Source: Acidobacteriota bacterium (GTDB lineage Bacteria; Acidobacteriota; Terriglobia; Terriglobales; SCQP01). From it: a DNA stretch of 64,000 bases. Under the pieces are notes generated by a model that saw only the letters and a program-made list of their open reading frames with translations, was not told the DNA's origin and searched no databases. Both the position numbers and the translations under genes were made by a program. Where the stretch lies: assembly GCA_027459505.1 (NCBI GenBank), contig DAIDIE010000019.1:62001-126000 (forward strand). Reading direction: 5' to 3'. Positions 1 to 8,057 of this stretch are shown in pieces (position 1 is the first letter of the stretch; every line of letters begins with the position of its first letter).

Positions 1-68
1 GTGCCCGGTGCGAGCTCTTCACCCCAACATCACGGCACCGCTCTTCAGCGCTGCCGCTTGCTCCCGGC

Positions 69-836
69 ATGATCGCTGTCCTCGAATACGACTCGCTTCC
101 CTACCGGGAAGCGGAGCGCCTGCAGCAGCAACTGGTCCAGTCCCGCAAAGACGCCCGTGCTTCCGACACGCTGATTCTGCTGGAACATCCCCCGGTGATT
201 ACGTTGGGCCGCAACGCTCATCGCGAACACGTCCTTCTCGCCCCTGGGGAACTTGCACGCCGCGGTATTGACCTGGTGGAATGCAATCGCGGTGGCGATG
301 TGACTTACCACGGTCCGGGCCAACTGGTCGGCTATCCCATTTTTGATCTAAGGCAACTGCGTCGGCCGGCGTTTATGCCGGTCAAAGGCCACGAAGCCGC
401 CAACGTGCGCACTATCGGCCTGGGGCCGGTGGATTTTGTACGTGCGTTGGAGGAGATACTGATCCGGACGCTGGCGCAGTTTGGGCTCGCGGCGCAGCGG
501 GTCAACGGCCTTACCGGAGTCTGGACGCGTGGCGCGGACGCAACTTCCCTGGAAGGCCAACCCCAGCTCCGCAAACTGGCGGCGATTGGAATTCACGTCT
601 CCCGCGGTGTCACCAGCCATGGTTTCGCACTCAACGTCACGACTCCGCCGGAAGACTTTTCCGCCATTGTGCCCTGCGGCATCCGCGATTTCGGGGTCAC
701 GTCGATCGCGCGGGAGCTGGGAGAAGCCGCCCCCGCCATGCCCCTGGTGCGCAACGCCCTCCTGCGCCAGTTCGGCCAGGTCTTCTCCACGCAGATCCTG
801 CGCCTGGACTCCCCTCCGCCACGGCTCGAATCCTGA
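69..836 (+). CDS. lipB: Octanoyltransferase LipB
   Basis: LipB moves the octanoyl group from acyl carrier protein to the lipoyl domains of 2-oxoacid dehydrogenases and GcvH, the first step of lipoate assembly in the cytoplasm. The 255-aa product has the family signature RGGDVTYHGPGQLVGYP at residues 74-90. The catalytic lysine is K169 (KLAAIG) and the acyl-accepting cysteine is C203 (PCGIRD). An insertion of about 20 residues follows the signature (roughly 95-118) and makes the protein longer than E. coli LipB. No clear Shine-Dalgarno precedes the ATG. No lipA is visible beside it. Confidence 0.95.
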   Translation: MIAVLEYDSLPYREAERLQQQLVQSRKDARASDTLILLEHPPVITLGRNAHREHVLLAPGELARRGIDLVECNRGGDVTYHGPGQLVGYPIFDLRQLRRPAFMPVKGHEAANVRTIGLGPVDFVRALEEILIRTLAQFGLAAQRVNGLTGVWTRGADATSLEGQPQLRKLAAIGIHVSRGVTSHGFALNVTTPPEDFSAIVPCGIRDFGVTSIARELGEAAPAMPLVRNALLRQFGQVFSTQILRLDSPPPRLES

Positions 837-955
837 AGGGCGGCTGCTCCGGGAGCGGGCTTTTGGCCGCGGCCCCAAACCGGGGTAAAGGGCGCAATGC
901 GCAGAAACCAGAACCGGCGCAGGGCCGTCAGGGCACCCTTGTGATCACGACAATG

Positions 956-972
956 ATCACCGCTTGGGTGAT
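956..972. promoter_or_regulatory. Inverted repeat upstream of vapB, likely TA autoregulatory operator
   Basis: ATCACC and GGTGAT are separated by five bases, ending 11 bases before the antitoxin ATG at 984. VapB-type antitoxins bind palindromes at their own promoters, so an operator role is inferred. A further GTGATCAC palindrome lies just upstream, at about 941-948. Confidence 0.45.
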
Positions 973-983
973 AAGGTTTCACC

Positions 984-1181
984 ATGAAAGCCACGGTTTC
1001 GCTGGATGACGAACTGTTACGGCGGGCGCAAGAGTACAGCGGCCTGACCGAGCGCACCGCTCTGCTGCGTGAGGCGCTGAAGGCACTGATCGAACGTGAG
1101 GCTGCCCGCAGCCTGGCGGCTTTGGAGGGTAGCATGCCCGATCTCAAACGCATACGACGCTTAAGGGTGGAAGACCTGTGA
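984..1181 (+). CDS. vapB: VapB-family antitoxin
   Basis: This 65-aa protein begins MKATVSLDDELLRRAQEYSG, the ribbon-helix-helix pattern of the VapB/DUF2191 antitoxins. A conserved REALKALIERE helix follows, then a C-terminal tail that would wrap the toxin. Its TGA overlaps the GTG start of the PIN toxin by four bases (GTGA), typical translational coupling. The partner toxin frame is broken, so this antitoxin may now act alone or on other PIN toxins. Confidence 0.85.
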   Translation: MKATVSLDDELLRRAQEYSGLTERTALLREALKALIEREAARSLAALEGSMPDLKRIRRLRVEDL

Positions 1182-1544
1182 TCTTGGCGGACACAGGTAT
1201 CTGGGTCGAATGTTTGCGGCGGCGCAAGCCCGCGCTGCGCTCGTTGCTCGCTAGCAGCCAGGTTGTTGATGCATCCGCTGGTGGTAGCGGAGTTGGCGCT
1301 CGGCTCCTTGCAGGACCGCTCTGGAACTTTGGCTCAGCTCGACAGCCTTCCCAAGCTTTCGGTGGTCAGTTTGCCTGATGTGACGCACATGATCGAAATA
1401 CGCGCCCTCTATTCGCGAGGCATTGGACTGACCGACGCTCATCTTCTGGCGTCTTGTCTCGTTACTCCTGGTACGTTGTTGTGGACCAGCGATGTGCGCC
1501 TTGCGAATATCGCGCAGGAACTCGGAATCGGCGCCAGCTTGTAA
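1178..1544 (+). pseudogene. vapC: VapC-family PIN toxin, frameshifted
   Basis: The first frame starts at GTG 1178 and reads MILADTGIWVECLRRRKPAL, a PIN N-terminus with the first metal-binding Asp. It runs to about residue 29 (SSQV). The rest of the PIN domain continues in another frame from about 1263: HPLVVAELALGSL, GIGLTDAHLLAS and LWTSDVRLANIAQELG. Removing one base within 1262-1265 (gttg) joins the two into a normal PIN protein of about 121 aa. Either the toxin is inactivated or this is a sequencing error. The downstream frame alone lacks the first catalytic Asp. Confidence 0.85.
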
Positions 1545-1621
1545 ATGACAGGATTGTTTTCTGCCTCGGCGCCCGAGCTTTCGTCCGCAGCTGCCGGGAA
1601 TGGCTTCGGGGCCGGCTCCCG

Positions 1622-1660
1622 AAAAAAACAACCCTGTCCTCTTTGGAGAACAGGGTTGTT
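1622..1660 (-). terminator. Rho-independent terminator of moeZ
   Basis: Eleven-base arms at 1627-1637 (AACAACCCTGT) and 1650-1660 pair around a 12-base loop. Read on the minus strand, the hairpin is followed by a T run (complement of 1622-1628). It lies about 40 bases after the moeZ stop. Confidence 0.85.
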
Positions 1661-1699
1661 GGTGTTCCGCCGCCCAGGAATGGGCGTACGCTCTAACGC

Positions 1700-2881
1700 C
1701 TAGTACTTGGGCACGCTGGGATCGACTTCATCGCTCCAGGCCAGGATGCCGCCCTCCAGGTTGCGCACCTTCTTGAAGCCCGACTTCTGCAGGTAATCCA
1801 GCGCCTGCGCCGAGCGCCCACCCATTTTGCAATGCACCACGATGTCCTGCTCCGGGCTGAGCTCATGGGCGCGCTTCGGCAACTCGCCCAACGGGATCAG
1901 GATGGAGTTGGGAATGCGGCAGATCTGGTATTCATTGGGCTCGCGAACGTCGACGATCACCAACGGCTTGCCGGCGTCGATTTCGTCTTTCAACTCTAAC
2001 GCGGTGATTTGCTTCATGCCGGCGATTTCCGGCACTGGCTGTGCCTCCTCCACGGCACGCATGCCACAGAACTCCTGGTAGTCGATCAGGTGCTTGATGG
2101 TCGGATGGGTGCCGCACACCGGGCAGTCCGGGTTCTTGCGCAGCTTGAGCTCGCGGAACTTCATCTGCAGCGCGTCAAACAGCATCACCCGGTTTTTGAG
2201 CGGCTGTCCAATGCCAAGGATGAGCTTAATGGTCTCCATGGCCTGCAGTGTGCCCATGATGCCGGGCAACACGCCCAGCACGCCGCCCTCGGCACAGCTC
2301 GGAACCAAGCCCGGGGGCGGCGGTTCCGGATACCAGCAGCGATAGCAAGGTCCATCCGGCAGAGCCAGCACCGACGCCTGTCCCTCAAAGCGGAAAATGC
2401 TGGCGTAGACGTTGGGAATTCCGGTCAGAACGCAGGCGTCATTCACGAGATAGCGGGTGGGGAAGTTGTCGGTCCCGTCCACCACCAGGTCGTAGTCCTT
2501 AAAGATCTGCAACGCGTTTTCGCTGGTGAGCTTTTCGGCGTAGCCCACCACTTTAACGTTGGGATTGATCTCGGTAATCGTGTTGCGCGCCGACTCCAGC
2601 TTGAGCCGCCCCACATCGCCGGTGCCATGGATCACCTGGCGCTGCAGGTTGGTGAAGTCGACTGTGTCGTAGTCGACCACACCCAGCGTGCCAACTCCGG
2701 CGGCGGCCAGGTAGAGAGCCACCGGCGCGCCCAGACCGCCGGCGCCAATCATCAGAACGCGCGCGGCCTTGAGTTTACGCTGTCCTTCAATGCCGACCTC
2801 GGGAATGATGAGGTGGCGGCTGTAGCGCATGATTTCATCGTTGCTGAGATTCACCGAAACCGGTTCAGCCGTGGTTGCCAT
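1700..2881 (-). CDS. moeZ: ThiF/MoeB-type adenylyltransferase with rhodanese domain (MoeZ-like)
   Basis: This E1-like enzyme adenylates the C-terminal Gly-Gly of a ubiquitin-like carrier and its rhodanese domain then supplies sulfur as a thiocarboxylate. Residues 1-270 are the ThiF/MoeB fold, with nucleotide loop GAGGLG (46-51) and zinc CxxC pairs in CYRCWYPEP and CPVCGTHP. Residues 290-393 are rhodanese, with active Cys351 (HCKMGGRS). The ATG has a GAGG Shine-Dalgarno nine bases upstream. It lies downstream of cysO and mec on the same strand, so its substrate is most likely CysO, as for mycobacterial MoeZ. It could also serve molybdopterin synthase MoaD. Confidence 0.92.
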   Translation of the reverse strand: MATTAEPVSVNLSNDEIMRYSRHLIIPEVGIEGQRKLKAARVLMIGAGGLGAPVALYLAAAGVGTLGVVDYDTVDFTNLQRQVIHGTGDVGRLKLESARNTITEINPNVKVVGYAEKLTSENALQIFKDYDLVVDGTDNFPTRYLVNDACVLTGIPNVYASIFRFEGQASVLALPDGPCYRCWYPEPPPPGLVPSCAEGGVLGVLPGIMGTLQAMETIKLILGIGQPLKNRVMLFDALQMKFRELKLRKNPDCPVCGTHPTIKHLIDYQEFCGMRAVEEAQPVPEIAGMKQITALELKDEIDAGKPLVIVDVREPNEYQICRIPNSILIPLGELPKRAHELSPEQDIVVHCKMGGRSAQALDYLQKSGFKKVRNLEGGILAWSDEVDPSVPKY

Positions 2882-2948
2882 AAAAAATACCTCGTGGGCG
2901 TTGACGCCCTGAAAGGCCTTTCAAGCGCGGCGGTGACGCGCAGGCCTT

Positions 2949-2976
2949 GCTTAATCTTCAAAGCTTAATCTTCAAA
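2949..2976. repeat. Exact tandem duplication of a 14-bp unit
   Basis: GCTTAATCTTCAAA occurs twice head to tail in the moeZ-cysO intergenic space, upstream of moeZ on the minus strand. Its role is unknown; it is more AT-rich than its surroundings. Confidence 0.8.
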
Positions 2977-3018
2977 ATCCGGGAGAGCCGAGGGCCGGGA
3001 GGAGCGGCCGCGAGCCGA

Positions 3019-3327
3019 TCAACATCGGCTACAACAACAGGCAGAAGCGGGCGAGCCGCCCGCGATGGAGGGGACGATCGAGAGCGTGTCGCTCGGTTTC
3101 ACCGGCGTCTTCTCGGCGCCGGTGTAACGGATGTCTTCGTCGTTCAAATAGACGTTGACGAAGCTCCGCAGCTTGCCTTCCGCGGTAAATAGGTGACTCT
3201 TGAGCTGGGGATGGGAGCTGACCAACTGCTGCAGCACCTCGCCCACATCGCTTCCAGACACCTCCACCGCGTCTTTTCGGTCCGTATAGGGCCGCAAGGG
3301 GGTGGGGATATAAACCTTCACTGCCAT
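3019..3327 (-). CDS. cysO: CysO-like ubiquitin-fold sulfur carrier with C-terminal extension
   Basis: CysO carries sulfur as a C-terminal thiocarboxylate for cysteine synthesis. The 102-aa frame starts MAVKVYIPTPLRPYTD and contains RSFVNVYLNDEDIRYTG and SIVPSIAGG, a close match in pattern to mycobacterial CysO. The diglycine is residues 90-91, but the frame runs on for 11 residues, SPASACCCSRC, before TGA. Known carriers must end in GG, so the tail would need removal, perhaps by the neighbouring JAMM protease. The same frame is open upstream to 3582, but that part lies in repeat A1 and is not CysO-like, so the ATG at 3327 is chosen. Confidence 0.88.
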   Translation of the reverse strand: MAVKVYIPTPLRPYTDRKDAVEVSGSDVGEVLQQLVSSHPQLKSHLFTAEGKLRSFVNVYLNDEDIRYTGAEKTPVKPSDTLSIVPSIAGGSPASACCCSRC

Positions 3328-3350
3328 TGTTCTGATCCTCTCCAAACCAG

Positions 3351-3520
3351 CCAGCGCCGAGTCGAACTGCGTTCGAGTTCGCAATCGCAGGCCGAAGTCG
3401 TAGCGAAGGTCCGGGGTTGCCGTTAGGTCCCGAACCGCTGGCGACTCATAAAGCGCAACGGCCCATCCGTGAGCTTCGGCCCAACACCGAAGCAAGTGGA
3501 AAAAAAGCGGCCGTGCCGCC
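3351..3520. repeat. Interspersed repeat family A, copy 1
   Basis: The shared core begins gccgagtcgaact, then ttcgagtt, aatcgcaggccgaag, ggggttgccgtt and ccgctggcgact, and continues to gagcttcggcc and an agcggccgtgccgc hairpin. It lies between mec and cysO. On the minus strand its hairpin-T7 end (3498-3519) faces the 3' end of mec. Related copies are at 6943, 15351 and 18226. Confidence 0.85.
3498..3519 (-). terminator. Hairpin plus T-run at the end of repeat A1
   Basis: On the minus strand, GCGGC and GCCGC arms are followed by seven T residues. The same hairpin-T structure occurs in repeat A4. It would end transcripts entering from mec. Confidence 0.6.
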
Positions 3521-3748
3521 TCCGCCTGCCCAGCTTGGCTGAGCAACGATTCGCTGCGGCGCCTTCCGAACCAGGTTTTCAACGAGCTTGCTCACCTGAT
3601 TCCAGCCCCGGCGTCGAACTTGCATTTGACGCCGGTCACCGACACCGGTCCGCGATACTGGACAGCTCAACCCAGCGGCCACTCGAGCCCTTGGCGCGAG
3701 GTGAATAGCCGGTGTCCCTGCCCAGTCTTTCTATTATCGGCTATTTAG

Positions 3749-3771
3749 GCCCCGCTTGCCAAAGGCGGGGC
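3749..3771 (-). terminator. Possible terminator after mec
   Basis: Seven-base arms GCCCCGC (3749-3755) and GCGGGGC (3765-3771) enclose a nine-base loop, about 70 bases past the mec stop. No strong T run follows, so termination is only possible. The rest of 3521-3839 shows no gene. Confidence 0.4.
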
Positions 3772-3839
3772 GGCTGGAGCCCAAGCGGGGGGCAGCCAGC
3801 CCGGCCTCCGCAACCTTGGGGGCCAGGCTGGAATGACAG

Positions 3840-4277
3840 CTAGAGGTCCGCGCCTGCTACCGCCAGCTCTTCCTGGATGAAGTGGCTGCGATCCTCAGCC
3901 AATTCAAAGGAGTTCACCGCACCCGTTTTCCCTTGCGCCACCGACATGATCACGTAGGAATAGCCCGGCCAACTGGCGTGATCCAGATCGAATTGCGAAG
4001 GACGCGCCGGATGATCCGGGTGCGAGTGATAAAAGCCGATGATCTCCAATCCTCGCTCCCGGGCTTCGCGCTGCACCCGAAGGTGCTCGCGAGGATCGAA
4101 GTCAAAGCGGTTTTCCGGTGTCGCCGCGTTTACGTTGCGCATGCGCACCACACCCTGGACCTGGCGCTGCTCCGCTTGCGAGGTGCCCAGCAATATGCCA
4201 CAACATTCGTGCGGATACGTATCCTGCCCATGCCGGCGCAGTTCCTCGTAATCGGCTGGATTGAAGACGATGGCCAT
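3840..4277 (-). CDS. mec: JAMM/MPN+ metallopeptidase Mec (CysO-cysteine protease)
   Basis: Mec is a zinc protease that releases cysteine from the CysO-cysteine adduct. The 145-aa protein shows the full JAMM set: Glu24 in PHECCG, His84 and His86 in FYHSHPDHP, Ser94 and Asp97 in PSQFD. It is upstream of cysO and moeZ on the same strand, which matches the mycobacterial mec-cysO-cysM grouping. A 0.5-kb gap containing repeat A1 separates it from cysO. Given the tailed CysO here, a maturation role (cutting after GG) is also plausible, as for QbsD-type proteases. Confidence 0.92.
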   Translation of the reverse strand: MAIVFNPADYEELRRHGQDTYPHECCGILLGTSQAEQRQVQGVVRMRNVNAATPENRFDFDPREHLRVQREARERGLEIIGFYHSHPDHPARPSQFDLDHASWPGYSYVIMSVAQGKTGAVNSFELAEDRSHFIQEELAVAGADL

Positions 4278-4356
4278 GCAAAACCCCGCTGTTCCGGCTC
4301 GAAATACGGTAAATCCGCGCCGGTGGAAGGGAATTTCAGTATAGCAATCCGCCGCT

Positions 4357-5088
4357 TCACTCCCGCGGGAGTTGGAAAACCAAAGTGATTCGCGTCGTTA
4401 CCTGAACGGGGTTTCCATCCAATAGCGTGGGCGAGAAGCGCCATTGAGAAACGGCGCGCAGCGCCTCGCCAACGAAGATAGGGCTGCCACTGGCTGCCCG
4501 GCAGCGCAGGATGTGCCCATCGCTGCCCACGAGCGCCTCAATCACCACCGTCCCGCTCATGTTCGTGGCGCGCGCCAGAGCGGGGTACTCCGGCGCCGGA
4601 CAGAACAGGCAATGCGCCTCCAGCACGCCGCTGCTGATTCGCTGTGCCGCAGCCCCGGTAACGTGCTGCCTCGCGCGGCCGGGGTTGGATCCGTTGCTAT
4701 TGGCTCCAGGCTGGAAAACGCCTGGAGCGCTGTTTACAAAGCCGCGAAAGGGCAGGGAAGCGGTGCCAGTAGCAGTCGTGAAGTTGAAGTTGGGCGCCGG
4801 CACTGCCGTTGCCGGCGCGCCGGTCGATACCATCTGGGGCGGCGCGGGAACTGGCGACGGGGTGTTGACCACTTGATGAACGCGCGTTACGGACACCTCT
4901 GCCGGCGGGGTCATAACGGGAAAGTCCACGTTGAGAGGAGAGGTGGGCACCGGCGGCATTGGGCAACGGTAGAGCGGCTGCAACAGAAACAGGCTGAGCG
5001 CCGCTGCCTGAATCCCAGTTGCGATCAACAACGAGCGGGTACGGGGAAACGCCGCCGCGCTTTCGGGGAGCAGGATTTCCTGGAACAT
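4357..5088 (-). CDS. TonB-family energy-transducer-like protein
   Basis: The 243-aa protein has one N-terminal membrane segment (SLLIATGIQAAALSLFLLQP), a long Pro/Ala/Thr periplasmic linker, and a C-terminal TonB fold. The fold begins at PEYPALARATNMSGTVVIEA and ends LVFQLPRE. Such proteins span the periplasm or act as TonB-like partners of outer-membrane receptors. The ATG at 5088 is chosen over longer in-frame options because AGGAGG lies just upstream. It sits between mec and a secreted GH30 gene, so a link to polysaccharide uptake is conceivable but unproved. Confidence 0.8.
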   Translation of the reverse strand: MFQEILLPESAAAFPRTRSLLIATGIQAAALSLFLLQPLYRCPMPPVPTSPLNVDFPVMTPPAEVSVTRVHQVVNTPSPVPAPPQMVSTGAPATAVPAPNFNFTTATGTASLPFRGFVNSAPGVFQPGANSNGSNPGRARQHVTGAAAQRISSGVLEAHCLFCPAPEYPALARATNMSGTVVIEALVGSDGHILRCRAASGSPIFVGEALRAVSQWRFSPTLLDGNPVQVTTRITLVFQLPRE

Positions 5089-5300
5089 AACTTCCAAGCC
5101 TCCTGCCGGAATAGAACCCGCGCGGCACAGGTTTGTTCCCAGCGGAAAACAAATCGGGGAACGGCTGGCAGACAATGACAACCTGTGCAACCAAGGTCGC
5201 CCCTCATCGTCTGCGCCGTTCCCCATGCCCCGGGGCTCCTGGAACTTCCCCATGGGCAAACTGTTACTGCGACAGCTTTCTCTGAGCTAACTCATCGGGA

Positions 5301-6659
5301 CTAGCCCACCAGCGTTACCACCGATTGCGCGGGGATGGTGATGGTTACCGTTCCGCCGCTGACTGGAACCGGGCTCAGTACCGCCTGGTTTTCGGTCGAG
5401 GAGGTGCGGTACGGAGTCAAGCTGGAAGGCAGCGTCGAAATGCCTTTAAACGTGACCGTGGTGGTGATGTTCTGCTTGGATTTATTCGTGAGCACCACTG
5501 CTACGCTGCCGCTAGTGGGTTGAACCGCGGTCGGCTCGAGATTGGAGTTGGAGGTGCTGGTGGTCAGTACAATCGAGCCCGGGCGCATGAAGCGGCTGAA
5601 GTTTCCGATCACGTATAGACGCTTGGGCACCTGGTAGGTGAAGGTGGTGTTGTTGTACTGAATGAGCCCCTCGTTGTCGTTGTTGTAGTTCATGCACCAC
5701 CACCACAGCCAGGCGCGGAAGTTGCCGGTGTTGAGTGCGCCGTAGATGGAGTCGGCCCAGTTCAACGCTTCGGTGATCGTTCCGCTGTAGGAGCCACTGG
5801 TCGTGCTGATTTCCGTCATCCAGATGGGCTTGTTGTACTGAATGGCGGACTGCGACGGATCGGCAAGGTTGCTGGTCGAGCCATAGCCGTGCGTCGCCAG
5901 AATGTCGAGATCGGCGTCCATCTGCGCGTTGCTCAGCAGCGGGTCGCCCCAATTGCTGTCGAAGTAGGAGGCACCGCCGTACACCGCCGGTTCCGGCAGC
6001 ATGAGTTTGCTGGTCAGGCCGGCGTTCACCATCGCCGGCTTGAGGTAGCCAGTCACGAAGGAGATGAATTGCGCCGGTGTGTAGCTTGCGCTGTCATAGC
6101 TGGTGCTGGTGGACGGCTCGTTCTGCGTACTCCAGATATTGACCTCCTGCCCCAGTTGAGCCTTGGCGTCCTGCATCCACAGCACCATGGTGTTGGCCAG
6201 GTCGGGATAATACTGCGTCAGCACCGAGCCGCCGTTGGAACAGGAGCCGTTGGACTTCATGAAGGCGGGTGGCGTCCAGGTGGTCACCATGAACTGGTTC
6301 ACCCCGTAGGTGGACTTCACCCGGTTCATCCAGTTCATCTCGGATTGAATCAGCGGGTCGTTGAAGTTGTAGGTGCCCGCGGAAGGCTCGAACTGGCAGA
6401 GCATGGAGCCGGCGCGGATAATGCTCAGGCCGGCGCTGGGCATGGAGGTGTTGTAAAGGTCGTCGAGAATCGCGGTTTGATCGGCGGCGGAAAAGTTGCT
6501 CAGGTCGTTGGCGGTCCAGGTGATGGACCCGCCGAAGCCGGCAAGGGTTTGCTTGGGCTGGCTGTAGTCAACCGTGACGTTGGCGGTGGCGGCCTGTAAC
6601 GGTATAGCCGTGAGGGCTAAGGCGAGGGCGGCTAGGCCCCAGTGGCGAGACTGCAACAT
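5301..6659 (-). CDS. Secreted GH30 glycoside hydrolase
   Basis: The 452-aa protein has a Sec signal peptide (MLQSRHWGLAALALALTAIP, cut near residue 25). A GH30 (beta/alpha)8 barrel with side beta domain follows. Acid/base Glu181 is in TQNEP and nucleophile Glu283 in WMTEIS. GFGGSITW near the N-terminus and the C-terminal PYRTSS...IPAQSVVTLV strand are typical. GH30 members cut glucuronoxylan, beta-1,6-glucan or related chains; the neighbouring xylosidase-type GH3 favours xylan. The ATG at 6659 has AGGAG seven bases upstream. Two operator-like palindromes lie in its 5' region. Confidence 0.9.
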   Translation of the reverse strand: MLQSRHWGLAALALALTAIPLQAATANVTVDYSQPKQTLAGFGGSITWTANDLSNFSAADQTAILDDLYNTSMPSAGLSIIRAGSMLCQFEPSAGTYNFNDPLIQSEMNWMNRVKSTYGVNQFMVTTWTPPAFMKSNGSCSNGGSVLTQYYPDLANTMVLWMQDAKAQLGQEVNIWSTQNEPSTSTSYDSASYTPAQFISFVTGYLKPAMVNAGLTSKLMLPEPAVYGGASYFDSNWGDPLLSNAQMDADLDILATHGYGSTSNLADPSQSAIQYNKPIWMTEISTTSGSYSGTITEALNWADSIYGALNTGNFRAWLWWWCMNYNNDNEGLIQYNNTTFTYQVPKRLYVIGNFSRFMRPGSIVLTTSTSNSNLEPTAVQPTSGSVAVVLTNKSKQNITTTVTFKGISTLPSSLTPYRTSSTENQAVLSPVPVSGGTVTITIPAQSVVTLVG

Positions 6660-6805
6660 TTTGCGTTCTCCTGGTGTGAGCACGAGCAGGGTGCTCAACG
6701 AATTAGAGGGCTCTCCGGGAGAGCTACACTGGCTCGCAACTATACCGCTGCAGATTCAGAAATCAACAAGTTTTTTGGTTGGCGCCGCCGCAACTATTAT
6801 TTTTT

Positions 6806-6819
6806 TGCAAGCGCTTGCA
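6806..6819. promoter_or_regulatory. LacI-family-type operator upstream of GH30
   Basis: TGCAAGCGCTTGCA is a perfect 14-bp palindrome. It fits the general LacI/GalR operator pattern TGNAANCGNTTNCA and lies about 147 bases before the GH30 start. A repressor or activator role is inferred; no regulator gene is in the window. Confidence 0.6.
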
Positions 6820-6875
6820 GCGCTCCCCCCCCGGCCTAACCCCCGCCGCGGCAAAGACTTAGGCCGGTTTCCGCC

Positions 6876-6889
6876 TGTACCGCTATAGT
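6876..6889. promoter_or_regulatory. Shared hemicellulase box, copy 1 (variant)
   Basis: TGTACCGCTATAGT differs at two positions from the box at 15641-15654 (TGTAGCGCTATAGA). It lies upstream of the minus-strand GH30. See also 11614-11627 and 15641-15654. Confidence 0.5.
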
Positions 6890-6942
6890 TCCCGCGCGCG
6901 CCTCCAAAAAAATCGCGCAACGCGCCTCCGGTCCCGTCAGCA

Positions 6943-7040
6943 CGAGCCAGGGCCGAGTCGAACTTCTTTCGAGTTCGAGAGCGCAGGCCGAACTGGGGGG
7001 GGCTACTAGGTCCCGCCCCTGCGGCGAAATCCCTCCGCCG
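6943..7040. repeat. Interspersed repeat family A, copy 2 (short)
   Basis: This copy has gagccagggccgagtcgaac, tttcgagttcga and gcgcaggccgaact, then degenerates through ctaggtcccg. It starts 8 bases beyond the 3' end of cysM on the minus strand. The rest of 6660-6942 holds the GH30 leader and its operators; no other gene is seen. Confidence 0.8.
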
Positions 7041-7048
7041 GCGCCGTT

Positions 7049-7987
7049 CTACTCCAGCGCCCAGAAGCGTTCGCTCAGGTACTTGTCGGCGTTGTCGGGA
7101 AAAACCGTGACGATCACCGCCGCTTGCTCACAGTTTCTCGCGACGCGTAAGGCGCCCACCATGGCGGCGCCGGCGCTGACGCCCACCAGCAGGCCTTCTT
7201 CCCGCGCCAGCCGCTTCACCATCTCGTAGGCCTCTTCCGTGCCGATGCCCAAATTCTCATTGGCCAACTCGGGAGAGTAAATCGCCGGAACCAGCGCCGA
7301 TTCCATATGCTTCCAGCCTTCCAGGCCGTGAAACGGGGAATCGGGCTGCAAGGAGATCAGGCGCACCGCCGGATTCAACTCCCGCAGCCGCAGACCGGTT
7401 CCCATGAAAGTGCCGCTGGTGCCCAGCCCGGCAACGAAGTGGGTGACGCGGCCCTCGGTCTGACGCCAGATCTCCTCCGCGGTGGAGTGGTAATGAGCTT
7501 TCCAGTTATTCGGGTTGCTGTATTGATCGATGTAGTGATAGCGCCCCGGATTTTCCGCCACCATGGCTTGCGCTTTGCGGATTGCGCCGTCGGTGGACTC
7601 GCCAGGATCGGTCAGCACCAGTTCGGCGTTGTAGGCGCGCAGAATGCGTTTGCGTTCGGGGCTGGCGTTTTCCGGCAGGCAGAGGCAGACGCGGTAACCC
7701 CGCACCGCCCCGATCATCGCTAGCGCAATGCCGGTGTTGCCGCTGGTCGCGTCGAGAATAATCTTGTCTGGGGTAAGCTCTCCGCTGGCCTCCGCCGCCC
7801 GCACCATGCTCAGCGCCGCACGGTCTTTGACGCTGCCGCCAGGATTGAACCACTCCGCTTTGACTAGGATCCGCACGTGGGGGAACTCGCTGGCAATGCG
7901 TTCCAGGCGCAGTAAAGGTGTGTTTCCAATCCGCTCCAGCAGGGATTGGCCAAGTGCAGTGGAAGTTGAGGCGGTGGACATCGACAT
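7049..7987 (-). CDS. cysM: PLP-dependent cysteine synthase (CysM-like)
   Basis: This fold-type II PLP enzyme joins sulfide or a sulfur carrier to an activated serine to make cysteine. The PLP lysine is in NPGGSVKDRAA, the phosphate loop is TSGNTG, and GLGTSGT and GVSAGAAM are the usual cofactor contacts. The C-terminus YLSERFWALE recalls mycobacterial CysM, which uses O-phosphoserine and CysO-thiocarboxylate. With cysO, mec and moeZ nearby on the same strand, that route is likely. The start is ATG 7987 or 7981; both are six bases apart with weak Shine-Dalgarno. A TonB-like gene and a GH30 gene separate it from mec. Confidence 0.9.
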   Translation of the reverse strand: MSMSTASTSTALGQSLLERIGNTPLLRLERIASEFPHVRILVKAEWFNPGGSVKDRAALSMVRAAEASGELTPDKIILDATSGNTGIALAMIGAVRGYRVCLCLPENASPERKRILRAYNAELVLTDPGESTDGAIRKAQAMVAENPGRYHYIDQYSNPNNWKAHYHSTAEEIWRQTEGRVTHFVAGLGTSGTFMGTGLRLRELNPAVRLISLQPDSPFHGLEGWKHMESALVPAIYSPELANENLGIGTEEAYEMVKRLAREEGLLVGVSAGAAMVGALRVARNCEQAAVIVTVFPDNADKYLSERFWALE

Positions 7988-8057
7988 TGCACTTCTATTA
8001 TGACGGAGAGGCACCCACAACCGGCACCCTGCCGCCGCCTATGCCGCCGTGTTCACC

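Noticed and set aside
3328..3582. N-terminal extension of CysO
   Set aside because: The sequence belongs to repeat A1, and similar peptides appear in front of unrelated genes.
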